Part shown: positions 16,749 to 25,668 of the stretch, in pieces | Position numbering within the stretch: position 1 is the first letter of the stretch | How the letters are laid out: each line of letters starts with the position of its first letter | From: Roseburia sp. | Lineage (GTDB): Bacteria; Bacillota; Clostridia; Lachnospirales; Lachnospiraceae | DNA: 33,276 nucleotides | Assembly: GCA_022771695.1 (NCBI GenBank) | Contig: JALEKJ010000025.1 | Location: forward strand, 1-33,276 | Direction: 5' to 3' | The notes under the pieces: generated by a model | Database searches by the model: none | Told to the model about the DNA's origin: nothing | Seen by the model: only the letters and a program-made list of their open reading frames with translations | Translations under genes and position numbers: made by a program

Positions 16749-17948
16749 CTACCTGTATGTCTCAGCCAGCTTTGCAAATGCCGCCAGCGATTTTTTTACC
16801 GTCTCATGAGAAACACAGTATGCCAGTCTGACATAGCCCGGACATCCGAATGCACTGCCCTTAACCATTAAAATATTATACTTCTTTCCTTCATTTACAA
16901 AATCTTCCTCATTTACCACCGGAGACTTCACCCACAGATAAAATGCCCCTTCCGGCTTAATGCAGGTAAATCCAAGCTTTGTAAGTCCTTCGTAAAGCAT
17001 CACACGATTCTCATCATAAAATGCCACATCCGTCTTCTCATCAAGACATCTCGCCACCGCCTTCTGAATCAGGGACGGTGCATTGACAAACCCCAGTGTA
17101 CGGTTCGAAATCTCGATACCACGAATTAAGTCCTCCGCATCAGAAGCCTCGTTCGGTACAACTACATAGCCGATACGCTCTCCCGGCAGGGATAAGGATT
17201 TACTAAAGGAATATCCCACCAATGTATTTTTATAATATTTCGTCAAAAAGTCTTCCAGATTGCCGTCATATACAAGTTCACGATACGGTTCATCGGAAAT
17301 CAGATAGATATCTGTACCGTATTCCTGCTGTTTGCGCTCTAAAATCTCGGCAATCTTCTTCATCGTCTCCGGTTTATAGATAACACCTGTCGGGTTGTTC
17401 GGTGTATTTACAATTAGAGCCTTCGTCTTAGACGTAATCTTCGCTTCAAAATCTGTCAAATCCGGTTGGAAGTCTGCCTCATTTGGCTGTACAGTCACCA
17501 GCTCGGCATCAAAATTTGCCGCATACTGGCGATACTCTCCAAAAAAAGGGGCAAATACAATCACCTCATCGCCCGGGTCTAAGATGGTCTTAAAGATAAT
17601 ATTTAATCCGCCTGCCGCTCCGACTGTCATAATAATATTGTGCGCATCAAATCCGGTGCCAAAACGCTTATTCAAATTCTCTGCGATTTCCTGACGCACC
17701 TCACTGTATCCGGCATTCTCCATGTATCCGTGAAGTTCTAACGAGCCTCCCTCTATGGCATCACTCTCGTCTAACAATGCACGTATGGCATCGTTCAATG
17801 CCGCCGGTGCCGGTGTCGCGGGATTGCCCAGCGAAAAGTCATAGACATTCTCTGCGCCATACTTTTCTGCCATCGCCTTGCCCTCTACAAACATTGCCCG
17901 AATTGCAGAATTTCCCAATAATGCTTTCTGAATTCTTTTGGAAACCAT
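16749..17948 (-). CDS. Pyridoxal-phosphate-dependent class I aminotransferase (AspB-like)
   Basis: This 399-aa fold type I aminotransferase has FSLGNPATPAP (about 38-48), VNTPNNPTGVIY (180-191), LISDEPYRELVYDG (216-229) and the PLP-binding lysine Lys250 in YSFSKSLSLPGERIGY. The pattern matches the pyridoxal phosphate-dependent aminotransferases often annotated AspB in Clostridia; aspartate, alanine or aromatic substrates are all possible. ATG at 17948 is chosen because AGAGG lies 6 nt upstream; an in-frame start 60 codons upstream would add a sequence unrelated to the family. It lies upstream of hisC with a 116-bp gap and may be co-transcribed. A TATAAT box on the minus strand (18063-18068) marks a likely promoter. 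Confidence 0.88.
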   Translation of the reverse strand: MVSKRIQKALLGNSAIRAMFVEGKAMAEKYGAENVYDFSLGNPATPAPAALNDAIRALLDESDAIEGGSLELHGYMENAGYSEVRQEIAENLNKRFGTGFDAHNIIMTVGAAGGLNIIFKTILDPGDEVIVFAPFFGEYRQYAANFDAELVTVQPNEADFQPDLTDFEAKITSKTKALIVNTPNNPTGVIYKPETMKKIAEILERKQQEYGTDIYLISDEPYRELVYDGNLEDFLTKYYKNTLVGYSFSKSLSLPGERIGYVVVPNEASDAEDLIRGIEISNRTLGFVNAPSLIQKAVARCLDEKTDVAFYDENRVMLYEGLTKLGFTCIKPEGAFYLWVKSPVVNEEDFVNEGKKYNILMVKGSAFGCPGYVRLAYCVSHETVKKSLAAFAKLAETYR

Positions 17949-18126
17949 ATAAAACCTCTTTTCCGGCAACAGCCCATCTTTCCTGCGCGTCGCCACATAT
18001 CCATTCTTATACTTTACCAAATTACCACGTGAAAGTAAATGATATTTTTTATTTTCCAATACATTATAATACAAATTTCGATACCGGGAAACAAAAACAA
18101 GAAATCTGCCTGAAGTTTTCTCACAC

Positions 18127-18162
18127 AAAAAACAGAGGGCTTTACATAAGCCCCCTGTTTTT
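18127..18162 (-). terminator. Terminator of galK-galT
   Basis: On the minus strand AAACAGGGGGCTTA and TAAAGCCCTCTGTTT pair, followed by six T. It begins directly after the galT stop codon, so galKT transcription ends here and the downstream aminotransferase needs its own promoter. Confidence 0.88.
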
Positions 18163-19728
18163 CTATCGGTTCACATATTCTACAAATCGTAAGAACGCTG
18201 CGCGTCCCTCCTCGTTGCACTTATACACACCGGCATCCTCAAGTACTTCCATGAACACCAGACCAATCTCCGTCTGCACAATCTCATGAAGTTTCTCCGG
18301 CGTAATCTCTCCTTCGAGACCACTTCCCGCCGTAAATCCATATTTCGGCAGGAACTCTTCCACCCAGTCCGCATGTTTTGAGAGCACTTCGTCGTTCCGA
18401 ATTGCCGCACCGTCAAGAAGTGCCTGCTCCAATGCTGCCATCTCGTCCTTAAGCCGTGCCGGAAGAACCGCAAGACCCATAACCTCAATCAGCCCGATAT
18501 TCTCTTTCTTGATGTGATGAAGCCTTGCATGAGGATGATAAACGCCAAGCGGATGCTCCTCCGTCGTAATGTTGTTGCGAAGCACGAGGTCAAGCTCATA
18601 GTCCTCGCCGCGGCGTCTTGCAATCGGGGTAATCGTATTGTGCGGCTCACCGTCCGTCTCTGCCAGTACAAATGCCGCTTCATCCGTGTAACCTCTCCAT
18701 GCAAGCAATATCTTATCTGCAAGCTCGATTAAACGCTCCTTATCCTTCGCACTGATACGAATCACGGACATCGGCCATTTTACAATACCCGCCTTTACAT
18801 CCCCAAACCCTGCAAAAGAAATCTCTTTTTCTATCGGGGCTTTTGCCATTGCAAACTCATAATGTCCGCCCTGGAAATGGTCGTGACTTAAGATAGAACC
18901 GCCGACAATCGGCAAATCAGCATTCGAGCCGACAAAATAGTGTGGAAACTGTGTCACAAAATCAAGCAGCTTGCCAAATGTCGCACGCTCGATTTTCATC
19001 GGCGTATGCTCCCCGTTAAAAATAATGCAATGCTCGTTGTAATATACATATGGAGAATACTGGAAAAACCAGTCGCTGTTATTAATCGTCACCGGAATAA
19101 TTCTGTGGTTCTGTCTTGCCGGATGATTAATACGTCCCGCATAACCCTCGTTCTCCTTACACAACAGGCATTTCGGATAACCGCTCTGCTTTGCAAGCTT
19201 CGCTGCCGCAATCGCCTTTGGATCCTTTTCCGGTTTGGAAAGGTTGATGGTAATATCAAGCGTTCCGTACTCGGTATCCGCCGTCCACTTTACATCCTTT
19301 TTGATACGGTATCTGCGAATGTAATCACTGTCACAGCTCAACTTATAGAAATAATCGGTTGCCGCCTGCGGGGACTCCTCCTCATATAAATGGTTAAAGG
19401 TACGAATCACTTCGCTCGGTCTTGGCATTAGCATACTCATAATTTTCGTATCAAACAAATCACGGTATGTAATCGTATTCTCCGGCATCAGCCCGTGTTC
19501 TGCCGCATAGTCAAGCATCTCGGCAAGGATTCCCTCCAACGCCTCCTTGACCTGTTCCTGTGTCATACGAGGCTTCTTCGCATGCGCCACAAGCACTTCG
19601 TCCTCCAGTTCTTCTAACTGAAATAACTCGAGCAGACGGTTTACGGTATAGCGCTCATCCTCCGGCGCCACCAATCCAGTCGCAAGTCCATACTCTGTCA
19701 ATTCCAAAATACGTTCCTGTATCATCAT
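18163..19728 (-). CDS. galT: UDP-glucose--hexose-1-phosphate uridylyltransferase (Bacillus-type GalT)
   Basis: This 521-aa enzyme exchanges UMP between UDP-glucose and galactose-1-phosphate in the Leloir pathway. It belongs to the long Firmicute type (family 2), not the ~350-aa E. coli type: the N-terminal ~130 residues are the family-specific extension, then FKYPKCLLCKENEGYAGR-like (SGYPKCLLCKENEGYAGR), NSDWFFQYSPYVYYNEHCI and the active-site region SILSHDHFQGGHYEFAM. YHPHARLHHIKKENIGLIEVMG follows. Length matches the family. The ATG lies 10 bp after the galK stop, and the AAGGAG ribosome site overlaps that stop, so the two genes are translated together. Provides glucose-1-phosphate and UDP-galactose from galactose released by GH53 and GH2. 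Confidence 0.95.
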   Translation of the reverse strand: MMIQERILELTEYGLATGLVAPEDERYTVNRLLELFQLEELEDEVLVAHAKKPRMTQEQVKEALEGILAEMLDYAAEHGLMPENTITYRDLFDTKIMSMLMPRPSEVIRTFNHLYEEESPQAATDYFYKLSCDSDYIRRYRIKKDVKWTADTEYGTLDITINLSKPEKDPKAIAAAKLAKQSGYPKCLLCKENEGYAGRINHPARQNHRIIPVTINNSDWFFQYSPYVYYNEHCIIFNGEHTPMKIERATFGKLLDFVTQFPHYFVGSNADLPIVGGSILSHDHFQGGHYEFAMAKAPIEKEISFAGFGDVKAGIVKWPMSVIRISAKDKERLIELADKILLAWRGYTDEAAFVLAETDGEPHNTITPIARRRGEDYELDLVLRNNITTEEHPLGVYHPHARLHHIKKENIGLIEVMGLAVLPARLKDEMAALEQALLDGAAIRNDEVLSKHADWVEEFLPKYGFTAGSGLEGEITPEKLHEIVQTEIGLVFMEVLEDAGVYKCNEEGRAAFLRFVEYVNR

Positions 19729-19738
19729 CTTTCACTCC

Positions 19739-20908
19739 TTACGCAAGCTTTACCGGGCCATCGCCAATCTCTACCACATAGAAATCTGCTGCATAGCCAA
19801 TCTTATCCTTGTAAGCAGAACCAACTTTTTCAATGAAGGTATCGACTGCCTCGTCTTTTACAATGCTGACTGTACAGCCACCGAAGCCTGCACCGGTCAT
19901 ACGAGAACCGATGACACCGTCAATCTTCCAGGCTTCCTCTACCAGCGTATCAAGTTCAACACCTGTTACCTCATAATCATCGCGCAGAGAAACATGAGAG
20001 GCATTCATCAGTTCACCGAACAGCTTCACATCGTTGTTCTGTAATGCCGCAACCGCCTTAATCGTTCTCTGATTCTCATAGACTGCATGCTTTGCACGCT
20101 TTCTGCAAATATCACTCTTGATGGCATCCTTGTGCTGCTCAAATTGCTCTTCGGTCAAATCTCCGAGTGTCTGAATGTCAATAACTTCCTTTATCTCTGC
20201 AAGTGCAGTTTCGCATTCGCTACGTCTCTCATTGTACTTAGAATCACCGAGTCCGCGCTTTTTGTTGCTGCAGGAAATTACAATCTTTGCGTTTTCGAGC
20301 TTGATTGGCGCATACTCATATTTCAAAGTTGCTGTGTCTAAGAAGATTGCATGACCTGCCTTGCCCATCGCAATCGCAAACTGATCCATGATGCCGCAGT
20401 TGACACCGTTAAACTTATTCTCGGAGTACTGACCGATGAGTGCCAAATCCTGATTGGTCACATCAAATCCAAACATATCTCTCAAGATAAATCCGGTCAG
20501 CACCTCAACGGATGCGGAAGAAGAAAGTCCGGAACCGTTTGGAATATTGCCGAACAGTACCAAATCCATGCCCAGTTCTACCTTCATCCCCTTCTCTCCG
20601 AACGCCCACATTACGCCCTTCGGATAATTAGTCCAATCTGCCTCTTTCTCCGGCTTTAAGCCTTCCACAGAGGACTCTAACACACCAAGCTCCTCGAAGT
20701 TCATGGAATAAAAGCGAAGCTTCTTGTCCTCTCTTTTTCTGGCAACGCCATAGGTACCAATCGTAAGCGCGCATGGAAATACATGGCCACCATTGTAATC
20801 GGTATGCTCACCGATCATATTGACACGTCCCGGTGCAAAATAGACACCGATTTCTCCCTCGTCTCCAAACAATTCTTTAAACTTTGCAAGTACCTCTTCC
20901 CAAATCAT
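19739..20908 (-). CDS. galK: Galactokinase
   Basis: This 389-aa GHMP-superfamily kinase phosphorylates galactose at C1 with ATP. It shows the galactokinase signature GRVNMIGEHTDYNGG (28-41), the ATP-binding motif IPNGSGLSSSASVEV and the C-terminal motif SRMTGAGFGGCTVSIV. The N-terminal motif fixes it as GalK rather than another GHMP kinase. AGGAGG lies 7 nt before the ATG. It has its own promoter 110 bp upstream and is separated from the GH53 gene by a terminator. Direct repeats just upstream of the -35 suggest regulation by the AraC protein encoded in this locus. Confidence 0.96.
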   Translation of the reverse strand: MIWEEVLAKFKELFGDEGEIGVYFAPGRVNMIGEHTDYNGGHVFPCALTIGTYGVARKREDKKLRFYSMNFEELGVLESSVEGLKPEKEADWTNYPKGVMWAFGEKGMKVELGMDLVLFGNIPNGSGLSSSASVEVLTGFILRDMFGFDVTNQDLALIGQYSENKFNGVNCGIMDQFAIAMGKAGHAIFLDTATLKYEYAPIKLENAKIVISCSNKKRGLGDSKYNERRSECETALAEIKEVIDIQTLGDLTEEQFEQHKDAIKSDICRKRAKHAVYENQRTIKAVAALQNNDVKLFGELMNASHVSLRDDYEVTGVELDTLVEEAWKIDGVIGSRMTGAGFGGCTVSIVKDEAVDTFIEKVGSAYKDKIGYAADFYVVEIGDGPVKLA

Positions 20909-21016
20909 ATGATTTCCTCCTGTACATCATTTTTCTATTCTTTTTATTCGCCTACACTTCTGCACCATTCGCGCCGCAGGAGCGCAGGATAGTGCTAAAA
21001 TTCTCTTGATAATAAC

Positions 21017-21044
21017 ATTATAACGCATGATTTCTGCTTTGCAA
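21017..21044 (-). promoter_or_regulatory. galK promoter
   Basis: On the minus strand TTGCAA (21039-21044) and TATAAT (21017-21022) are separated by 16 nt. A leader of about 100 nt with a GC-rich segment (GCGC...GCGC, about 20972-20985) precedes the galK ribosome site. Confidence 0.7.
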
Positions 21045-21060
21045 TGCCTGGCAGATAAAC

Positions 21061-21103
21061 TGCAACAAAGTTAAGAAAACATGCAACAAAATTACATGTT
21101 TTC
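21061..21103. promoter_or_regulatory. Direct and inverted repeats upstream of galK, candidate activator site
   Basis: TGCAACAAA(G/A)TTA occurs at 21061-21073 and 21082-21094, a 21-bp period (two helical turns). GAAAACATG (21075-21083) and CATGTTTTC (21095-21103) form a perfect 9-bp inverted repeat across the same stretch. The block ends 17 bp upstream of the -35. AraC-family activators commonly bind two direct half-sites with about this spacing. Which protein binds is inferred. Confidence 0.5.
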
Positions 21104-21113
21104 ATATCTTTTA

Positions 21114-21147
21114 AAAAAAGAGGGAGCACTTTGGCATCCCTCTTTTT
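21114..21147 (-). terminator. Terminator after GH53 gene
   Basis: On the minus strand AAAAAGAGGGA pairs with TCCCTCTTTTTT around the loop TGCCAAAGTGC, ending in a T-run. It follows the GH53 stop closely. Confidence 0.9.
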
Positions 21148-21155
21148 CAAAATAA

Positions 21156-22307
21156 TTATTCCGCCTTAAAATCCCTAATTAGCTTCCACGTCGGCAATGC
21201 ATTCCCGTCATAATCAAACAGTGCCTGATTCGCCCACTCGTTGCCACATGGACCCGGGTCCTCGATATACTTAAGCGATGCCGGGGTTGCCCATCCGGAG
21301 CCTTTCACCGGAATCCATGCCGGTTCCCAATAGAAAAAGCCCCTGCCCTTGTTTCCCTTGATATGACTGATGCGATACAGGAAATCCTGCATGAAATCAT
21401 ACTGTCCCTGCTTTGTCATCGGATACTCGATTTTCTCCACCAAAGCCGGGCGGGTCGCATAACCCTTGCGTTCCTCATCGGAAAGCTGCTCGTAATCTTT
21501 GTAGTCCTCCATCGTATATCCCATGGATACCTCTGCCACAATCAGCTCCTTGCCGTAACGCTCTGCAATATCGTTCATGTTGTCCTCAAGCATCTGAAGT
21601 GAGCCATGCCAGAACGGATAGTAGGAAAGTCCAATGATTTCAAATTCCTCTCCACGCTTCGTAAAATTGTCAAACCACTCACGGTACAGAGCATTGTTAC
21701 CGCCGTTGTCCAAGTGAATCATAATCGGAATTCTGTCGGCTTCATCACAATGCACTGCATCTTCACTGCGACCCTCTTCGTCCGCCGTGCGAACCGCACG
21801 AATCCCTGCATTGACAAACTTCGCAATGTTGTCATAGTTTGGCACTTTCCCCTCCGGCCAGAGCAAGCCGTTAGACAGTTCATTGCCGACCTGCACCATT
21901 GTGATGTTTACGCCCTCATCCAGAAACGTGTGCATCGTTGCAAGTGTATAGTCATAGACTGCCTGCTCTAGCTCTGCCACACCATAGGACGCCCAAGCCT
22001 TTGGTTTAAACTGCTTTCCCGGGTCTGCCCAGAAATCGCTGTAGTGGAAGTTTAAGAGTACGCCAAAGCCTGCCTCTGTCACCTTCTTCGCGATAGCAAG
22101 TGAAGTCTTAAGGTCATTTTCCCCTGCACCATAAGACTCGCCGTTTTCTGACCATGGGTCATTCCACAAACGGATACGGATGGTATCGACATCATACTTT
22201 TTCATGATGTCTAAAATATCCATCTCTTCTCCTTCATCATAATACTTTGCGCCACATTTCTCTAACTCCAACAATGTGGACAAATCCATTCCTTTTACAA
22301 ACTTCAT
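21156..22307 (-). CDS. Arabinogalactan endo-beta-1,4-galactanase, GH53
   Basis: This 383-aa family 53 glycoside hydrolase should cut beta-1,4-galactan or galacto-oligosaccharides with retention. The barrel starts at once with FVKGMDLSTLLELEKCGAKYY, followed by VDTIRIRLWNDP, LLNFHYSDFWADPGKQ and QVGNELSNGLLWPEG, where Glu143 is the acid/base. The nucleophile Glu259 is in LIVAEVSMGYT, and the calcium/C-terminal region GKGRGFFYWEPAWIP closes the domain. ATG at 22307 follows GGAG by 7 nt; a longer in-frame reading starts in an intergenic hairpin. No signal peptide is present, unlike secreted GanB, so the enzyme is predicted to be cytoplasmic and to work on imported oligosaccharides. Same operon as the GH2 gene. 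Confidence 0.94.
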   Translation of the reverse strand: MKFVKGMDLSTLLELEKCGAKYYDEGEEMDILDIMKKYDVDTIRIRLWNDPWSENGESYGAGENDLKTSLAIAKKVTEAGFGVLLNFHYSDFWADPGKQFKPKAWASYGVAELEQAVYDYTLATMHTFLDEGVNITMVQVGNELSNGLLWPEGKVPNYDNIAKFVNAGIRAVRTADEEGRSEDAVHCDEADRIPIMIHLDNGGNNALYREWFDNFTKRGEEFEIIGLSYYPFWHGSLQMLEDNMNDIAERYGKELIVAEVSMGYTMEDYKDYEQLSDEERKGYATRPALVEKIEYPMTKQGQYDFMQDFLYRISHIKGNKGRGFFYWEPAWIPVKGSGWATPASLKYIEDPGPCGNEWANQALFDYDGNALPTWKLIRDFKAE

Positions 22308-22338
22308 TATTTTTCTCCAACTGTTTCTATTTATTTCT

Positions 22339-22368
22339 GCATGTACCGCCCTCTGTGACGGCACATGC
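22339..22368 (-). other. Intercistronic hairpin between GH2 and GH53 genes
   Basis: GCATGT-A-CCG (22339-22348) pairs with CGG-C-ACATGC (22359-22368). No T-run follows on the minus strand, so it is more likely an mRNA-stability or spacing element than a full terminator. Confidence 0.55.
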
Positions 22369-22381
22369 AAGCTTCAAATTT

Positions 22382-25300
22382 TCAAATACCGCGGAAACGG
22401 AACGTAAACTCTAACGGCTTTGTCACATCGATATGATACTCCGGATGTACCAGAGAACCCCAACTGTCGTCTCCGCCGACACCCATCTGTGCGAGTGCCA
22501 CGCGCACTACCGTGTAGTGTACCTGTGACAATTCATACGGATGCATCGCATGTTCCATCTCATGTGGCGTATACGGAAGTGCTGAGAAGGATAAGTTCTC
22601 ACCCTCAAAAAGCAATCCTCTGCCACATGCATCCGTTACCTTAGCGTAGCGGACTCCCATCTTGTTGCCACACTCCTGCGGCACAAGGTACTGTGCCATG
22701 TTATCTGCCACGCGATTTTTATAGATACCAAGCTTCGCCCCATGTTTTCTGTCCGCATAGGTTTCCTCCGGTCCAAGTCCGTACCACTCCAAACGGTCAT
22801 AGTCGGCATTCATTTTGAACATCATACCAAACTCCGGCATGTCACCAAGCTCTACTACAGGCTCATAGCGCAGTGTTGTCTCCACGCTTCCGTCACCTGT
22901 CACCTTGTAGGTAACGCTGCAGGAGCTCTTTGGAGTCGTCGGCAAATCATAATTATATGTAATCGCCACCGCCTGTTCGCTCTCTTGCACTACCGGGTCC
23001 GCATAATTGAACATTCCGTCGCTGCCAATACCTGCATAAAGGCTGGCTATCTTCCACTGTGCCATTCTTCCCTGCATACGGTTTCCACAGTCATTGTCCA
23101 ACGGTGCTCTCCAGAAGTTCGGCATCGGAATCTTCTCAAGCATTTCCTGTCCCTCATAGCGATAGGACACCAAACCACGGCTGTTATATGAGAAAAGTAC
23201 CTCAAACCCCTCTCCCTTAACGCCGAGATTGCATTTGCCGTGAATCACACGTATCGGCTTTTTATCTACCGCAGCTTCTTTGCGAATCACCGGATACACC
23301 TTCTGTCCGAAAGCGACCTCATGACCTGCGCTTGCCCAGAGCATATCTGTCTTCAGTCGGAAGGAAACCGTCAATGCATACTCTGCTCCCGGCTCACTGC
23401 CGCCTGCTGCCGCTAACAATTCCGCTACAAATTCGCCAAACTCCTTTAGCTGATAGGTCTGCTTTGCAAGCGGTGCCACGGAAATCGTCACCTTTTTCTC
23501 CCGAATACATTTTCCGTTCTTCTGCAAAAGCAGATATGCATCATAATTCGATGTATCTGTAAACAAATTTTTATTGATTACCGTAAACGCATCGCCGGTC
23601 TCAGAAAAATCTACGCTGATATTCTGATAATTGAACTTCACTTCCTGCATCTTTGGCGAAGGCGCCCTATCCTTCGCATAGCAGATACCGTTACCGCTGA
23701 AATTGTAGTCTGTCGGACGCTCTAAAAAGTCTCCGCCATATGCCTGAAACTCTCTGCCATAGCGGTCTTTCTTTAAAATAGACTGGTCAATGTAGTCCCA
23801 GATAAATCCGCCCTGATAACGCGGCTCGGTATCGGTCAAATCCGTATACTTGTGCATGGCACCGCAGGAATTTCCCATCGCATGGGTATATTCACAGCAA
23901 ATAAACGGCTTCTCTTTCTGCTCTGCGAGATTCTTCTTGATGCGCTCTACCGGCGGATACATCTGGCTTTCCATATCGCTGGAACCGTTGTAGCGTCTGT
24001 CATTGTAAACACCCTCGTAGTGTACAAGCCGATCCGGATCAAGTGCACGGAATTTCTCTGACATTTCAAAAATTACTTTTCCGCCATAAGACTCGTTACC
24101 GCAGGACCAAATCAGAATTGCCGGATGATTCTTATCCCGCTGATAGCATGTATTCACGCGATCAAGCATGCGCGCAGTCCATTTTTCATTATCGCCCGGC
24201 ACAATGGTTTCCTCGGTACCGCCGTTGCGAAGTGCTGCCACATCCCATGTCCCGTGAGACTCCAGATTGTTCTCCGCAATCATGTAAATTCCATAGCGGT
24301 CACAAAGTTCATAGATACCGGAACTGTTCGGATAATGACTGGTGCGAATCGCATTGATATTGTTCTGTTTCATCGTCACGATGTCGGTAAGCGTCTCCTC
24401 CATGCTCACGACACGACCGGTCAGACAACTGAACTCATGGCGATTGACGCCCTTAAACACGATGCGTTTGCCATTTAAGCACATCAGTCCGTCCTTCATT
24501 TCAAATCTGCGGAAACCGATGCGCTGGGAAGTAACCTCCAAAAGCTCTCCTGTCCCATCATACACTTCCAGTTCCAATTCATATAAGTATGGTTCTTCGG
24601 CACTCCAGAGCTTCGGTGCCGCTAACGAATAAGAAAACTCACTCTGTGCCCTCAGCGTCTCTTCTTTTTCCAGCACAGCTTTTCCTGTAACGCACTCTCC
24701 ACCTGCCGTAGCAGCGGTTTCGTGCACTGCACTGTCCTGACATCCGATTTCAAGCAGACGCAACTTTATTTTTCCTTCCTGCGGCGCCTCATTTCTCTCT
24801 AATGCAGTGCGAATCGTAAGATTTAGCTCAGCATTCTTTAAATCCTCTGCCACAAGCGGGCGCACCTTTATGTCCCAGATATGTACCTTCGGTATCGTAT
24901 AGAGATAAACACTGCGGAATAATCCGGAAAAACGGTAGAAGTCCTGTTCCTCACACCAGCTTCCGATGGTCCACTTGAACACCTGCACTGCAAGCTTGTT
25001 CTCTCCCGGCTTCACATATGGGGTAAGTTCAAATTCAGATGGTGTGAAGGAATCCTCCGCAAACCCCACATACTGACCATTCAACCACACAACCAGTCCG
25101 CTCTCCGCCCCTTGGAAAGAAACAAAAAGGCGCTCTCCCATAAAATATTCCGGCAACGTAAAATATTTTACATAGCTTGCCACCGGATTAAACTCACGCG
25201 GCATCTCTTCTGTCCAGATTTCTTCTCTGCCATCCCAGGGATACTGCGTATTCACATATTGCGGAGCATCGTAGCCCTCCATCTGAATATGTGCCGGCAC

Positions 25301-25567
25301 ACGAATATCCCCCCAGCTCTTGCAGTCATATGATTCCTGCTCAAATCCCGGAATCGTCTGTTCATAATTTCTCGCATAATGAAACTTCCACGTTCCATCC
25401 AAAAACAAGCGAAAACTACTCTTTTTTCCCAACACATCCGGTAGCACGGCATACCTCTCCCTTGCTTCCTCCCAATTTTTGTAACAAACATGGTCGGAAT
25501 GCGCCGTCATACGGTTTTCCATAAAAAGCTCCGGATTCCCCAACTTCGTCACTTCAAATTTGTTCAT
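22382..25567 (-). CDS. Beta-galactosidase, GH2 (LacZ-type)
   Basis: This 1061-aa enzyme hydrolyses terminal beta-galactosides. It has the five-domain LacZ layout: sugar-binding jelly roll (about 50-225, WVWLNG-like LVVWLNGQYVGFAEDSF), immunoglobulin-like domain, TIM barrel beginning FKGVNRHEFSCLTGR (371-385), second Ig-like domain and C-terminal Bgal_small_N domain (FWRAPLDNDCGNR, LGPEETYADRK). Acid/base Glu492 is in WSCGNESYGG and nucleophile Glu559 in CCEYTHAMGN. ATG at 25567 has a G-rich ribosome site (GGGGG) upstream; an earlier in-frame start would lie inside the araC terminator. No signal peptide, so cytoplasmic. It is followed by GH53 and probably works on its products. Confidence 0.95.
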   Translation of the reverse strand: MNKFEVTKLGNPELFMENRMTAHSDHVCYKNWEEARERYAVLPDVLGKKSSFRLFLDGTWKFHYARNYEQTIPGFEQESYDCKSWGDIRVPAHIQMEGYDAPQYVNTQYPWDGREEIWTEEMPREFNPVASYVKYFTLPEYFMGERLFVSFQGAESGLVVWLNGQYVGFAEDSFTPSEFELTPYVKPGENKLAVQVFKWTIGSWCEEQDFYRFSGLFRSVYLYTIPKVHIWDIKVRPLVAEDLKNAELNLTIRTALERNEAPQEGKIKLRLLEIGCQDSAVHETAATAGGECVTGKAVLEKEETLRAQSEFSYSLAAPKLWSAEEPYLYELELEVYDGTGELLEVTSQRIGFRRFEMKDGLMCLNGKRIVFKGVNRHEFSCLTGRVVSMEETLTDIVTMKQNNINAIRTSHYPNSSGIYELCDRYGIYMIAENNLESHGTWDVAALRNGGTEETIVPGDNEKWTARMLDRVNTCYQRDKNHPAILIWSCGNESYGGKVIFEMSEKFRALDPDRLVHYEGVYNDRRYNGSSDMESQMYPPVERIKKNLAEQKEKPFICCEYTHAMGNSCGAMHKYTDLTDTEPRYQGGFIWDYIDQSILKKDRYGREFQAYGGDFLERPTDYNFSGNGICYAKDRAPSPKMQEVKFNYQNISVDFSETGDAFTVINKNLFTDTSNYDAYLLLQKNGKCIREKKVTISVAPLAKQTYQLKEFGEFVAELLAAAGGSEPGAEYALTVSFRLKTDMLWASAGHEVAFGQKVYPVIRKEAAVDKKPIRVIHGKCNLGVKGEGFEVLFSYNSRGLVSYRYEGQEMLEKIPMPNFWRAPLDNDCGNRMQGRMAQWKIASLYAGIGSDGMFNYADPVVQESEQAVAITYNYDLPTTPKSSCSVTYKVTGDGSVETTLRYEPVVELGDMPEFGMMFKMNADYDRLEWYGLGPEETYADRKHGAKLGIYKNRVADNMAQYLVPQECGNKMGVRYAKVTDACGRGLLFEGENLSFSALPYTPHEMEHAMHPYELSQVHYTVVRVALAQMGVGGDDSWGSLVHPEYHIDVTKPLEFTFRFRGI

Positions 25568-25616
25568 CGCCACTACCCCCATATTGTAGATTCTTGATAA
25601 ATCTATTATATATTCA

Positions 25617-25662
25617 AAAATGCGCGTTTTGTGCAAATATCTAGCTACAAAACGCGCATTTT
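25617..25662 (-). terminator. Terminator after araC-type gene
   Basis: A 16-bp perfect stem (25617-25632 with 25647-25662) surrounds a 14-nt loop. On the minus strand it ends in TTTTT. It begins just after the AraC stop. A TATATAAT box (minus strand, about 25604-25612) follows it, so a GH2 promoter may overlap this hairpin. Confidence 0.85.
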
Positions 25663-25668
25663 CAATCA

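Noticed and set aside
17949-18128. 60-residue N-terminal extension of the class I aminotransferase
   Set aside because: The extension lacks a ribosome site, spans the probable promoter box and is not family-like; the start at 17948 has AGAGG at good spacing.
16749-18128. Tandem aminotransferases as part of a histidine operon
   Set aside because: No other his gene is present on either side, so hisC here is a stand-alone or mixed transcription unit.
17777-18289. 170-aa plus-strand open frame over the aminotransferase start and galT end
   Set aside because: It crosses the galT terminator and two well-supported minus-strand genes.
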